A DNA stretch of 64,000 bases from Fictibacillus marinisediminis (GCF_023149135.1 NZ_JAIWJX010000002.1:1612001-1676000), one strand, 5' to 3'. Numbered from the stretch's first letter, positions 10,158 to 19,585 are shown. Notes: generated from the sequence alone by a model not told the origin. Numbers and translations are program-made.

Positions 10158-11441
10158 ATGGAGGCGTTAGCAAATCAATCCAACCATCGTAAAACCTCGG
10201 CTTTGCTCTCTATCATTCCTGGGATCGGCCAGGTATATAATAAACAAAGAATAAAAGGGGCTTTATTCCTTATCCTGGCAGCTTCCTACTTCGTTGTTTT
10301 CGGGAACCTTTTGAACATGGGTCTCTGGGGATTCTTTACCCTTGGAACAGAGCTTCCGCGTGACCATTCCATCATCCTCCTCGTCCAAGGGGTCATCGCA
10401 TTTATCGTGATTGGCTTCGGCATCGCTTTTTATGTGTTTAACATTTACGATGCGTTTCAAAATGGCAAGAAGAGAGATCAGGGCTTTGCGGTCACAACCA
10501 TTAAAGAGCAATATCAAAATGTGATTGATAAAGGATTCCCTTATCTTTTAGTAGGGCCGGGCTTTTTTATCCTGATCTTTGTTGTTGTATTTCCGATTCT
10601 GTTCATGGTTTTCCTTGCGTTTACCAACTATGACTTGTACCATTCACCGCCTGCTAAACTGGTAGATTGGGTAGGAGTTCAGAACTTCAGTGACATGTTT
10701 ACGATGGATATCTGGAGAAATACATTTGTATCTGTATTTGCCTGGACGATTATCTGGACATTTACAGCAACCACTCTGCAGGTTGCCGTTGGGATTTTTC
10801 TTGCGGTTGTTATTAATCAAAAGGATCTTAAATTTAAAGGAATCATCCGTACGTTATTAATTCTTCCATGGGCAGTTCCTGCTTTCGTTTCTATCCTTGT
10901 GTTCAGTGGAATGTTCAACGACTCTTTTGGAGCAATTAATAACGATATTCTGGCAGCTTTTGGAATCGATCCCATACCGTGGCTGACCGATCCGCAATGG
11001 ACGAAAGTCGCGATCATCTTTATCCAGACATGGCTGGGATTCCCTTTCATCATGGCAATGACAACCGGGGTACTCCAATCTATCCCTGAAGAATTGTATG
11101 AGGCAGCTACCGTTGACGGAGCGACAGTTTGGGATAAATTCAGATCCATTACGCTTCCGATGATTCTGGCTGCTACTGCACCGATCATCATCACACAGTA
11201 CACGTTCAACTTTAACAACTTTAACGTCATTTATCTCTTTAACGAGGGCGGTCCAGCCGTTGCTGGACAAAGTGCAGGCGGAACAGACATTCTAATTTCA
11301 TGGATTTATAATTTGACCATGACCTCTGCACAGTACAGCAAAGCTGCAGCTGTTACAGTTCTGCTGTCTGTCGTTATCGTTACGGTTGCGCTTATTAACT
11401 TTAAGCGAACGAAAGCATTTAAAGATGAAGGAATGATGTAA
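10158..11441 (+). CDS. mdxF: maltodextrin ABC transporter permease MdxF
   Basis: Integral membrane subunit, 427 residues, with the MalF-like binding-protein-dependent transport fold. The C-terminal ~280 residues carry the permease domain with the EAA loop (EELYEAATVDGAT) that contacts the ATPase. The N-terminal ~130 residues hold extra hydrophobic segments (IIPGIGQVYNKQRIKGA region), as in Bacillus MdxF. ATG 10158 is taken as start because AAAGGGG lies upstream, though the spacing of about 12 bases is long. Followed one base later by mdxG. The cognate ATPase is not in the window; MsmX-type shared ATPases are known in Bacillus. Confidence 0.92.
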   Translation: MEALANQSNHRKTSALLSIIPGIGQVYNKQRIKGALFLILAASYFVVFGNLLNMGLWGFFTLGTELPRDHSIILLVQGVIAFIVIGFGIAFYVFNIYDAFQNGKKRDQGFAVTTIKEQYQNVIDKGFPYLLVGPGFFILIFVVVFPILFMVFLAFTNYDLYHSPPAKLVDWVGVQNFSDMFTMDIWRNTFVSVFAWTIIWTFTATTLQVAVGIFLAVVINQKDLKFKGIIRTLLILPWAVPAFVSILVFSGMFNDSFGAINNDILAAFGIDPIPWLTDPQWTKVAIIFIQTWLGFPFIMAMTTGVLQSIPEELYEAATVDGATVWDKFRSITLPMILAATAPIIITQYTFNFNNFNVIYLFNEGGPAVAGQSAGGTDILISWIYNLTMTSAQYSKAAAVTVLLSVVIVTVALINFKRTKAFKDEGMM

Positions 11442-11442
11442 G

Positions 11443-12279
11443 ATGAGCATTAAACGAGGAAAAATTATACGTCTCACTCTGTCCTATCTGGTCATTCTTG
11501 CTGCGATTACAATAGTGATCTATCCGATCCTCTGGGTTATCGGATCATCACTAAATCCCGGGGACAGTTTAACGAGTTCAACGATTATACCGGAGCATGC
11601 AACACTGCAGCATTACAAAGAACTGTTCACGAAAACTCAATATTTAACATGGTATTGGAATACATTGAAAATTTGTATCAGCACTATGGTTCTTGCTGTA
11701 ATTTTTATCGGTCTGACAGCCTATGCTTTTTCCCGCTACCGTTTCTTCGGGCGAAAAAATGGTCTGCTTTTATTCCTTGTATTGCAAATGATTCCTCAGT
11801 TTGTAGCAATTCTTGCAATCTATATCCTTGCAAACCTTGTTGGACTTCTTGACACGCATTTCGGACTTGTTCTTGTGTACGTTGGGGGATTGATTCCTAT
11901 GAACACCTGGCTGGCAAAAGGTTACTTTGATACGATCCCAAGAGAACTGGATGAATCAGCACGCATTGATGGAGCAGGACACTTCCGCATTTTTTGGCAG
12001 ATCATTCTTCCGCTTGCTAAGCCAATTCTGGCTGTGGTTGCTTTGTTCAGTTTCATCTCGCCATTTGCGGACTTCATTCTTGCGTCCATCTTGCTTCAGT
12101 CAGATGAGAAAAAGACTTTGGCTGTAGGTCTTTTCAATATGGTATCCGATGAGTTTGGAAATTCCTTTACACTGTTCGCAGCTGGATCTGTATTAATTGC
12201 AATTCCGATCGGACTCTTGTTCCTTTCATTGCAGCGTTTCTTCGTTTCTGGGCTGACGGCTGGAGGAACAAAAGGCTAA
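11443..12279 (+). CDS. mdxG: maltodextrin ABC transporter permease MdxG
   Basis: MalG-type membrane permease, 278 residues, six hydrophobic segments. The EAA motif is seen in RELDESARIDGAGHF about 80 residues from the C-terminus. It starts one base after the mdxF stop, indicating coupling. With MdxE and MdxF it forms the importer for maltodextrins. A strong terminator follows 18 bases after the stop, so the GH31 gene downstream depends on read-through or its own promoter. Confidence 0.93.
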   Translation: MSIKRGKIIRLTLSYLVILAAITIVIYPILWVIGSSLNPGDSLTSSTIIPEHATLQHYKELFTKTQYLTWYWNTLKICISTMVLAVIFIGLTAYAFSRYRFFGRKNGLLLFLVLQMIPQFVAILAIYILANLVGLLDTHFGLVLVYVGGLIPMNTWLAKGYFDTIPRELDESARIDGAGHFRIFWQIILPLAKPILAVVALFSFISPFADFILASILLQSDEKKTLAVGLFNMVSDEFGNSFTLFAAGSVLIAIPIGLLFLSLQRFFVSGLTAGGTKG

Positions 12280-12296
12280 AAGCGCCTCAATATATG

Positions 12297-12332
12297 AACG
12301 GGAAAAAGCTGCATACGCTTTTCCCGTTTTTT
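12297..12332 (+). terminator. terminator after mdxG
   Basis: Stem AACGGGAAAAAGC / GCTTTTCCCGTT with a 6-base loop and six T. Confidence 0.9.
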
Positions 12333-12369
12333 AATAAATGGAATTCTATTATTTTTGGAGGAAATGAGA

Positions 12370-14748
12370 ATGCTAGATACAAGCTTTGCCATACATCCAG
12401 GGAATAAGGCTAAATTATTGAACAGTACCTATACCGACATAGGAAAGCTTTTAAAGGCGGAAAAGAAAGAGACGGGTTTTTTGTTTCAGTCCGAATTCGG
12501 CTTTGTACGAGTTTCATTCTATACAGAAGATACGGTCAGAGTGACGATGAATCCGGCGGGGTATCCTTCATTCGATTCAAGCTTTGCTCTTATAAAAGAA
12601 CCTGAAAACATAAACGTTAAGATGACAGATGAAGAAGACAAAATGATGTTAGCTGCTTCCCGAATCAGTGTTGCCATCCAGAAGAATCCCTTTCGCATCT
12701 CAGTATATCGGGAGGATGGCACACTTCTCGTAGCTGAAGGGGCAAGAGGAATGGGTTTTAATGAGAAAAAAGAGGTTATCTGTTATAAAGAGATGGATCC
12801 TGAAGACCATTTTTACGGTTTCGGTGAAAAATCCGGCTTTTTAAATAAGCGGGGGGAAAAGATGACCATGTGGAACACGGATGTCTATGCCCCTCACAAT
12901 CCTGAAACAGATTCACTCTATCAATCGATTCCTTTTTTTACGACACTGCGAAATGGAAAGGCGCATGGAATATTCTTCGATAATACGTTTAAATCTGCTT
13001 TTGACTTGAAAACAGATGAGGATTCATACTCATTTGGTGCAGAAGGCGGACAGCTTGATTATTATGTAATGGCAGGCCCAACGCCAAAAGAGGTTTTACA
13101 GCAATACACAGAGCTGACAGGGCGGATGAACATGCCGCCAAAATGGGCGATAGGGTATCATCAGTCCCGTTACAGCTATGAGACCGAAGCTGAAGTCAGA
13201 GCTCTTGTGCAATCCTTTCAGGAAAAAGGAATTCCCGTCGACGCGATTTATCTCGACATCCACTATATGGACGGGTACCGAGTCTTTACGTTTGACCATG
13301 AGAGGTTTCCTAATCCGAAGAAGCTGGTTCAGGATTTGCTTGAAATGGGTATTCGTGTGGTTCCGATTGTCGATCCGGGTGTCAAAGAGGATCCGGAGTA
13401 TAAAACTTATCAAGAGGGAACCTGGGATGATCATTTCTGTAAGTACATCGAAGGACATCCATATTTTGGCGAAGTCTGGCCTGGAAACTCTGCATTCCCT
13501 GATTTTACGAATACGAAAACAAGGGAATGGTGGGGACAGAACCACAAATTCTACAGTGATTTAGGGATTCATGGGATCTGGAATGATATGAATGAGCCAG
13601 CTGTTTTCAATGAGACAAAGACGATGGATGTAAAAGTGATGCATGGGAATGACGGTAACCCGAAAACGCACAGAGAGCTGCACAATGTGTACGGTTTATT
13701 AATGGGTGAATCAACCTATAATGGAATGAAGAAGCTGATTGGCGGAGACAGGCCTTTTCTATTAACCCGGGCTGGTTATGCTGGAGTACAGCGCTATGCT
13801 TCAGTATGGACCGGAGACAACCGGAGCTTTTGGGAGCACTTGGCGATGTCTTTGCCTATGGTCATGAACCTCGGTGTTTCTGGTGTGCCTTTTGCAGGTC
13901 CTGATGTCGGTGGTTTCGCACATGACACAACGGGTGAATTGCTTATTCGCTGGACACAGGCCGGCGCATTCACCCCGTATTTCAGAAATCACAGTGCGAT
14001 TGGCACGGTAAGGCAAGAACCGTGGGCGTTCGGTGAAAAAGTAGAATCAATTACGAAAAAGTATATAGAACTCCGTTATGTCTGGATGCCTTTTATGTAT
14101 AACCTGTTTAGAGAAGCGCATCTCACAGGTGTACCAGTAATGAGGCCTCTATTCTTGGAATACCCAGAAGATCCGAGCACCATGAATGTGTCAGATCAGT
14201 TTCTGCTGGGCGACTCTGTTCTGATTGCCCCAATTCTTGCTCCGGGAACCACCCATCGAGCGGTATATCTTCCACATGGCAAATGGCATGATTATTGGAC
14301 AGACACCGTTTATGAAGGCGGTCAGCATGTCCTTATAAAGGCGGAACTGGATGTATTGCCGATCTTTGTGAAAGACGGATCTATCCTGCCGCATGGTACG
14401 GTAAAACCAAACTCTGCCATAAAAGAAACGAAGATGACGTTCCATGTGTATGCAGAGCTTGATGGAAGTGCGGAGTATAGCTTGTATGAAGATGACGCCA
14501 AGACTTTTGCTTATGAAGATGATCACTTTGCAGAAATAAATATCAACTGTTCATTTTCCAAAAATTTGATTAAAATAGAACTTAACCAAGAAAGCAGCGG
14601 CTATACTCCTGATTGGACAGAATACGAGGTTGTTATCCACCATCCTGCGCCAGAAACAGAATTTAAGTTAAATGGACAAACGGTGAAAGGCAACAGGTTA
14701 AATGTCAATGATACAGTAATCATTAAAGGAACGTTGCAGCATGATTGA
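12370..14748 (+). CDS. GH31 alpha-glucosidase
   Basis: Cytoplasmic glycoside hydrolase family 31 enzyme, about 792 residues, releasing glucose from the non-reducing ends of malto-oligosaccharides or related alpha-glucosides. Family motifs: KWAIGYHQSRYSY, GIWNDMNEPAVF (catalytic nucleophile Asp in WNDMNEP) and the later VWTGDNRSFW region with the acid/base Asp. The start at 12370 is chosen because GGAGG (12357-12361) is 8 bases upstream; ATG 12364 is too close. It sits between mdxG and the LacI regulator. B. subtilis has other enzymes at this place in its mdx cluster, so this arrangement is different. Substrate range is not certain. Confidence 0.93.
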   Translation: MLDTSFAIHPGNKAKLLNSTYTDIGKLLKAEKKETGFLFQSEFGFVRVSFYTEDTVRVTMNPAGYPSFDSSFALIKEPENINVKMTDEEDKMMLAASRISVAIQKNPFRISVYREDGTLLVAEGARGMGFNEKKEVICYKEMDPEDHFYGFGEKSGFLNKRGEKMTMWNTDVYAPHNPETDSLYQSIPFFTTLRNGKAHGIFFDNTFKSAFDLKTDEDSYSFGAEGGQLDYYVMAGPTPKEVLQQYTELTGRMNMPPKWAIGYHQSRYSYETEAEVRALVQSFQEKGIPVDAIYLDIHYMDGYRVFTFDHERFPNPKKLVQDLLEMGIRVVPIVDPGVKEDPEYKTYQEGTWDDHFCKYIEGHPYFGEVWPGNSAFPDFTNTKTREWWGQNHKFYSDLGIHGIWNDMNEPAVFNETKTMDVKVMHGNDGNPKTHRELHNVYGLLMGESTYNGMKKLIGGDRPFLLTRAGYAGVQRYASVWTGDNRSFWEHLAMSLPMVMNLGVSGVPFAGPDVGGFAHDTTGELLIRWTQAGAFTPYFRNHSAIGTVRQEPWAFGEKVESITKKYIELRYVWMPFMYNLFREAHLTGVPVMRPLFLEYPEDPSTMNVSDQFLLGDSVLIAPILAPGTTHRAVYLPHGKWHDYWTDTVYEGGQHVLIKAELDVLPIFVKDGSILPHGTVKPNSAIKETKMTFHVYAELDGSAEYSLYEDDAKTFAYEDDHFAEININCSFSKNLIKIELNQESSGYTPDWTEYEVVIHHPAPETEFKLNGQTVKGNRLNVNDTVIIKGTLQHD

Positions 14749-14773
14749 GAGTAAACACGGAAGGAGGATGATG

Positions 14774-15817
14774 ATGACCGTTACGATTAAAGATGTAGCT
14801 AAACTCGCAAATGTAGCCCCATCCACCGTTTCGCGTGTCATTGCCAACAACCCAAGGATATCGGAAAAAACAAAGCTCAGAGTAAGGGAAGCGATGGAGC
14901 ATTTAGGGTATCATCCAAACTTTAATGCAAGAAGTCTCGCTAACCGTTCAACCCAGGCGATCGGTCTTGTCATGCCCGGTTCCGCAGACAAAGCGTTTCA
15001 AAATCCATTTTTCCCGGAAGTTATCCGCGGCATCAGCACCATTGTGCATGAAAAAGAATATGCACTGTATATGTCCACAGGCCAGACAGAAGATGAAATT
15101 CATGATGGGGTCGTCCGAATGGTCCAGGGCGGCAGAGTGGACGGTATTATCCTCTTGTATTCAAGCGTAGATGATAAAGTAATGAACTATCTGATCGAGA
15201 AGAAGTTTCCTTTTACACTGATCGGCAAGCCGTTTAAGAATGAAGATGCGATTACCCACATTGATAATGATAATTTTAAAGCGGCAAGAGAGATGTCAGA
15301 CTATTTGATTTCGCTCGGCCATGATAAGATCGGATTCGTTGGTGGAAGTTCTCATTTGGTTGTAACCATCGACCGGCTTCTCGGCTATGAAAAATCGTTG
15401 AGAATCCACCAGATCCCATACCGTGATGAATACATTATTCATGAAGAATTTTTAAAAGAAGGCGGCCAGGAAGCGATCAGAAAGTTGATGGCACTAGAGG
15501 AACCCCCGACTGCTCTTCTCGTCATGGATGATCTGATGGCGTTTGGTGTACTGAGTACACTCAGCGAGATGAACATCTCTGTACCTGATGACATTTCCGT
15601 ACTTAGCTTTAATAACGTGATGCTGGCAGACTTTTCAACACCAGCGTTAACCTCTGTTGACATCAATATTTTTCAACTGGGATATGAAGCAGCAGAGTGT
15701 CTGATGGATCTTATCGCAAAACCAGACCGCACACCAAGAAGGGTGGCAGTTCCGTACCGTCTTGTCGAACGGCAGTCTTGTATGGCGATATCTGCCCCAA
15801 AAAAGAAAACCATATAA
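14774..15817 (+). CDS. mdxR: LacI-family transcriptional regulator of maltodextrin use (MdxR-like)
   Basis: Repressor of 347 residues. An N-terminal LacI HTH (TIKDVAKLANVAPSTVSRVI) is followed by a periplasmic-binding-protein-like sugar domain (GLVMPGSAD, GRVDGIILLYS, IGFVGGSS). The start is set at 14774 by AAGGAGG with 6-base spacing; two further ATG codons immediately upstream are possible. It follows the GH31 gene by 25 bases. Three LacI-type palindromes before nplT, mdxE and malL are its likely targets (inference). The symbol rests on context with B. subtilis MdxR (YvdE). Confidence 0.85.
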   Translation: MTVTIKDVAKLANVAPSTVSRVIANNPRISEKTKLRVREAMEHLGYHPNFNARSLANRSTQAIGLVMPGSADKAFQNPFFPEVIRGISTIVHEKEYALYMSTGQTEDEIHDGVVRMVQGGRVDGIILLYSSVDDKVMNYLIEKKFPFTLIGKPFKNEDAITHIDNDNFKAAREMSDYLISLGHDKIGFVGGSSHLVVTIDRLLGYEKSLRIHQIPYRDEYIIHEEFLKEGGQEAIRKLMALEEPPTALLVMDDLMAFGVLSTLSEMNISVPDDISVLSFNNVMLADFSTPALTSVDINIFQLGYEAAECLMDLIAKPDRTPRRVAVPYRLVERQSCMAISAPKKKTI

Positions 15818-15828
15818 AAAGGAAGGCA

Positions 15829-15862
15829 GCCTGTTTATCGCTAAGAATAAACAGGCTTTTTT
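15829..15862 (+). terminator. terminator after mdxR
   Basis: Stem GCCTGTTTAT / ATAAACAGGC, 8-base loop, followed by six T. Confidence 0.92.
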
Positions 15863-15888
15863 CTTTGGGAATGAATAAATCGATGAAG

Positions 15889-15932
15889 TTCCAGCGCTCG
15901 TCGGGCCTTAAAGGGCACTTGCCCTTTTCTTA
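15889..15932. repeat. truncated copy of a dispersed intergenic repeat (copy R1)
   Basis: Contains TTCCAGCGCTCGTCGGGCCT, then GGGCACTTGCCCTTTTCT, the right end of the element found complete at 29591 and 46931. Only about 44 bases remain; the left arm and central hairpin are missing. It abuts the malL promoter. Confidence 0.7.
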
Positions 15933-15942
15933 AATAAACCTG

Positions 15943-15972
15943 TTGCTTAATGTTTATGTAATCGTATACAAT
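15943..15972 (+). promoter_or_regulatory. malL: predicted promoter of malL
   Basis: TTGCTT (15943-15948) with TATACA (16-base spacer) or TACAAT (18-base spacer) as -10. It begins about 10 bases after the repeat fragment. Confidence 0.5.
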
Positions 15973-15987
15973 AAGGATGGGACTTAG

Positions 15988-16001
15988 GACAAACGTTTGC
16001 A
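15988..16001. promoter_or_regulatory. LacI-type operator O3 before malL
   Basis: GACAAACGTTTGCA; its reverse complement TGCAAACGTTTGTC shares TGCAAACGnTTGT with O2. It lies about 10-20 bases after the predicted transcription start. Confidence 0.65.
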
Positions 16002-16027
16002 CAAAACGAAAACAGGGAGTTATTGAA

Positions 16028-17704
16028 ATGAAAAAAAAATGGTGGAAAGAAAGCGTCGTTTATCAAATATACCCTCGAAGCTTTATGGACAGCAATGGGG
16101 ACGGAATTGGGGATCTACAAGGAATTATTTCAAAACTGGACTACTTAAAGGACCTTGGAATCGATGTCATATGGCTTTCGCCTGTATATAAATCTCCGAA
16201 CGATGATAACGGCTATGACATTAGCGACTATCAGGAGATCATGGATGATTTCGGCACGATGGAAGATTGGGAAGAGCTGCTGGCAGCCTGCCATGAACGG
16301 GGAATCAAGCTGATCATGGATCTTGTCATCAACCATACATCTGATGAACATCCTTGGTTTGTTGAATCCCGTACATCCAAAGATAATCCGTACCGCGATT
16401 TCTATATTTGGAGAGAAGGGAAAGACGGCAGAGAGCCGAACAACTGGGAGAGTATTTTCAGCGGTTCGGCCTGGAAATACGACGAACAGTCGGATGAATA
16501 CTATCTGCATCTGTTTTCGGCAAAACAGCCTGATCTTAACTGGGAAAATGAGAAGGTTCGCCGTAAGTTGTATGAAATGGTTCAATGGTGGGTGGATAAA
16601 GGAATCGATGGATTCCGTGTGGATGCGATCACGCACATTAAGAAAGCTCAAGGGCTCGAAGATCTTCCGAATCCTGGCAAAAAACGCTACGTTCCTTCCT
16701 GGGACGGCCACCTCAATCAGCCTGGAATCCAGGATTTCCTGAAAGAGCTGAAAGAGAATGTCTTCATGAATGATAAAATCATGACGGTGGGAGAAACGCC
16801 AGGAGTCAGTCCTGAAGGTGCAAGAGAGTACGTGGATGAAGAAATCGGTAAATTTAATATGGTATTTCAATTTGAACACATGGGTCTTGATCAAACGGAA
16901 GAAAGTAAGTGGGATCTTGCTCCTTGGAAGCTCTCTGATTTGAAAGACGTACTTACCAAATGGCAAAAAGGCCTTGAGGGAAGCGGATGGAACAGCCTAT
17001 ATCTTGAAAATCATGATCAGCCGCGGTCAGTTTCCAGGTTTGGCAATGATAAAGAATACCACAATAAATCAGCCAAGATGCTGGCCGCTTTTTATCAGTT
17101 CATGCAGGGAACACCTTATATTTATCAGGGACAGGAGATTGGGATGACCAACGTACAGTTTGAGTCGATCGAAGACTACCGTGATGTGGAAATCCTGAAC
17201 CTGTACAGGGAAGCTCAGCTTGACGGAAAGAGTGTTCCTGAAATCATGAAGTCCATTTATGTTAAAGGCCGTGATAACGCCAGAACTCCAATGCAATGGA
17301 AAGACGCTAAAAACGGTGGCTTTTCTGAAGGGACACCATGGATTTCTGTGAACCCAAACTATCCTGAGATTAATGTAGCACTGCAGCAGGCTGACGAGAA
17401 TTCAATCTTAAACTTTTATAAAAAGCTGATCAAGCTTAGAAAAGAACACAGCATCATTGTCTATGGAACGTACGACCTGGTTCTTGATGGCCATCCTGAC
17501 GTATTCGCCTACACTCGTACGCTAGATAATGAAAAGCTTACAGTGCTTTGCAACTTCAGAAGCCAAAGCACACAAGTTGAGCTGCCAGAAAGCTTAAAAG
17601 ATGACAAAGCTGAGTTGCTGATTTCGAATTATGAGTACAGCGGCACTGGTTTGAAAAACTTTGAACTGCAGCCGTTTGAAGTTCGGGTGTTTTACAGCAA
17701 GTGA
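16028..17704 (+). CDS. malL: oligo-1,6-glucosidase (GH13_31)
   Basis: Cytoplasmic GH13 enzyme, 558 residues, splitting isomaltose-type and short maltose-type oligosaccharides. Motifs: DLVINHTSDEH, GFRVDAITHI (nucleophile Asp), TVGETPG (acid/base Glu) and LENHDQPR. ATG 16028 is preceded by AGGGAG; the longer frame to 15977 crosses the operator and is rejected. It has its own promoter and LacI-type operator, so it is a separate unit of the same regulon. A terminator shared with the convergent ligD follows. Confidence 0.94.
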   Translation: MKKKWWKESVVYQIYPRSFMDSNGDGIGDLQGIISKLDYLKDLGIDVIWLSPVYKSPNDDNGYDISDYQEIMDDFGTMEDWEELLAACHERGIKLIMDLVINHTSDEHPWFVESRTSKDNPYRDFYIWREGKDGREPNNWESIFSGSAWKYDEQSDEYYLHLFSAKQPDLNWENEKVRRKLYEMVQWWVDKGIDGFRVDAITHIKKAQGLEDLPNPGKKRYVPSWDGHLNQPGIQDFLKELKENVFMNDKIMTVGETPGVSPEGAREYVDEEIGKFNMVFQFEHMGLDQTEESKWDLAPWKLSDLKDVLTKWQKGLEGSGWNSLYLENHDQPRSVSRFGNDKEYHNKSAKMLAAFYQFMQGTPYIYQGQEIGMTNVQFESIEDYRDVEILNLYREAQLDGKSVPEIMKSIYVKGRDNARTPMQWKDAKNGGFSEGTPWISVNPNYPEINVALQQADENSILNFYKKLIKLRKEHSIIVYGTYDLVLDGHPDVFAYTRTLDNEKLTVLCNFRSQSTQVELPESLKDDKAELLISNYEYSGTGLKNFELQPFEVRVFYSK

Positions 17705-17710
17705 TGAATA

Positions 17711-17744
17711 AAAAAAGATCCTGGCCCATGCCAGGATCTTTTTT
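17711..17744. terminator. bidirectional terminator between malL and ligD
   Basis: Perfect stem AAAAAAGATCCTGG / CCAGGATCTTTTTT with a 6-base loop, ending 1 base before the stop of the minus-strand gene. Confidence 0.95.
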
Positions 17745-17745
17745 G

Positions 17746-18663
17746 TTATAAACCTTGTTCCTTCAGCCAGTCCAGTACCGGCCCGAAGTGCTTGTTGGAT
17801 TTTGCATCTTCAAATTCAGCGAACGGATCGCCATTTTCCAGTATTCTCTGGTGGATTGACTCCAGCGGAAAGGTTTCTGGGCGAAGATCTCTATTCAGTT
17901 CTTCCCAGCGAAGCGGTGTAGCGACGAGTGCTTCATCGTTGCCCCTCACAGAATAAGGGGCGATGATGGTTTTTCCTTCCGCATGCTGGATGTAATCAAT
18001 ATAGCATTTGTTGCCTCTGTTTTTCTTAAGCCGTTCAACAGTAAACCAGCCCGGTTCTTTCGAAATCAGATATTGAGCCAGAAAATGGGTGAACCTTCTT
18101 GTTTCATCAAAGGTAAACTGGTTTTCAGGCAAAGGGATATATACTTGCAGCCCTTTGTTTCCGCTCGTTTTGACAAATGCTTCTAACTTCAGCTTTTGAC
18201 AAACCTCATGGATAAGCAGGGCCGCTTCGACTGAGAGCACGAACTCATCCCGTGATGGCGGGTCAAGATCCATGACAATCTCAGAGGGTGCTTCAGTACC
18301 GATTTTACGAAAGGGGATATGGAGCTCGAATGCCAGCTGATTTCCTAGCCAAAGCAGTGCAGGCAGGTTGTTGCAAACAATATAATGAATCTCGTCTTCA
18401 ACCACGGTCTCGATAAAGTCAGGAGCATAATCAGGACAATTCTTCTGATAAAAACGTTCATCATTGACCCCATGCGGATAGCGGATGACCGTCAGTGCCC
18501 GGTTCTTTAAAAAGGGAAGAAGGTAAGGCGCTATCCTGGCCAAATACTCAAGATAGTGAAGCTTCTGAAGTCCTTTTTTCGGCCACAAAGGCTTATCTGG
18601 AGAGGTGACGGCTACTTTAATGCCGTTGATGTTCAGCTCCTGCTGCTGATTGCTTTTTCCCAT
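17746..18663 (-). CDS. ligD: LigD polymerase/primase (PrimPol) domain, separate reading frame
   Basis: NHEJ DNA polymerase module of about 305 residues, adding nucleotides at broken ends. Features: SPDKPLWPKKG at the start of the fold, RYPHGV, EIVMDLDPPSRDE (metal-binding Asp pair) and TSGNKGLQVYIPLP. In B. subtilis (YkoU) this module is the C-terminal half of one LigD protein; here it begins in a different frame, overlapping the ligase frame by about 30 bases. ATG 18663 has GGGAGG 7 bases upstream and could start it; alternatively a one-base deletion broke a fused gene. Both readings remain open. Confidence 0.82.
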   Translation of the reverse strand: MGKSNQQQELNINGIKVAVTSPDKPLWPKKGLQKLHYLEYLARIAPYLLPFLKNRALTVIRYPHGVNDERFYQKNCPDYAPDFIETVVEDEIHYIVCNNLPALLWLGNQLAFELHIPFRKIGTEAPSEIVMDLDPPSRDEFVLSVEAALLIHEVCQKLKLEAFVKTSGNKGLQVYIPLPENQFTFDETRRFTHFLAQYLISKEPGWFTVERLKKNRGNKCYIDYIQHAEGKTIIAPYSVRGNDEALVATPLRWEELNRDLRPETFPLESIHQRILENGDPFAEFEDAKSNKHFGPVLDWLKEQGL

Positions 18664-19580
18664 GTACAATCCTCCCAGCTGACATCGAGTCTAAAGGCAA
18701 CAAATCGTGGGTGTCTCAGCTGATCTTTATAGATCTCCAAATATTGAAGTTCAACACATATTGATGGTAAAACCTTGATAAAATTGCTGTCCTCCGCAGA
18801 CTTGTTGTTTTTTATGACTTCGATCAGAACTCTGCGTTCTTCTGAGGATAAGCCATGAGAGAACAAGCCGACAAAAACCGTTTCACCGTCTTTACGTGCA
18901 CCGACATGAAAGTAGCCGTTCTTCTTTTCATAGGCTGTGATAAAAAAGATGCCGATCTGTGGGTTTTTTATTTTTATCCATTGTTCTGACCGTGCTCCTG
19001 GAACGTAATTGCTTTTGCACCGTTTCGCTATAATCCCTTCACTCTTTTCTTTTTTGTTGAGAGACCAGAGCTCATCCCCATTACGGAAAAATTCGATGGC
19101 TTTTGTTTTCATTTCTTCGCGTGCAGACATTTTTTTGAATATCTCTTGGAGCTTTTCTTTTCGCTGAAGCAAAGGGGTTTCGGTTACTCGCTCTCCCCGT
19201 ACACTCAGCACATCAAAGACAAGGTAAGTGGCAGTATCATCTGCAGCGGCCCGTTTGATTTTGTTTACATCCTTTAACCTTCCCCTTTTTTGTAAAGCTT
19301 CAAATGATGCCTTATAGGGGGTTTCCAAGATGCATAATTCTCCATCAAATATGAGTGGGAGGAGGGATTTGATCTCCTCAGTCATTAGAATTAAATCATT
19401 CACGACTTCTGGAAACGAAAGGTTTAATGAATGGCCGTTTCTGCTGTAAAGATCGACTCCTGTTTCGGTCCATTGGGCAATGCAGCGGTAGCCGTCATAT
19501 TTTATCTCATAAATCCATTCGGATCCCGTTGGGAGATCACTGGCTAAGGAAGCAAGCATTGGTCTGATCGGTATAGGCAT
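18633..19580 (-). CDS. ligD: LigD ATP-dependent DNA ligase domain, separate reading frame
   Basis: NHEJ ligase module of 315 residues. The catalytic lysine motif is in EIKYDGYR near residue 27, followed by the ligase motifs FDGELC and EGIIAKR and the OB-fold region (EQWIKIKNPQIG). It ends with WEDCTWEKAISSRS and a stop, exactly where fused Bacillus LigD continues into the polymerase. Ku ends 5 bases before its start, so ku and ligD form an operon. If the break is a sequence error, both frames are one gene, 17746-19580. Confidence 0.85.
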   Translation of the reverse strand: MPIPIRPMLASLASDLPTGSEWIYEIKYDGYRCIAQWTETGVDLYSRNGHSLNLSFPEVVNDLILMTEEIKSLLPLIFDGELCILETPYKASFEALQKRGRLKDVNKIKRAAADDTATYLVFDVLSVRGERVTETPLLQRKEKLQEIFKKMSAREEMKTKAIEFFRNGDELWSLNKKEKSEGIIAKRCKSNYVPGARSEQWIKIKNPQIGIFFITAYEKKNGYFHVGARKDGETVFVGLFSHGLSSEERRVLIEVIKNNKSAEDSNFIKVLPSICVELQYLEIYKDQLRHPRFVAFRLDVSWEDCTWEKAISSRS

Positions 19581-19585
19581 TTATG

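Noticed and set aside
10817..11270. Two overlapping 137-codon minus-strand ORFs inside mdxF
   Set aside because: Opposite-strand shadows of a membrane permease gene; no ribosome site and no recognisable domain.
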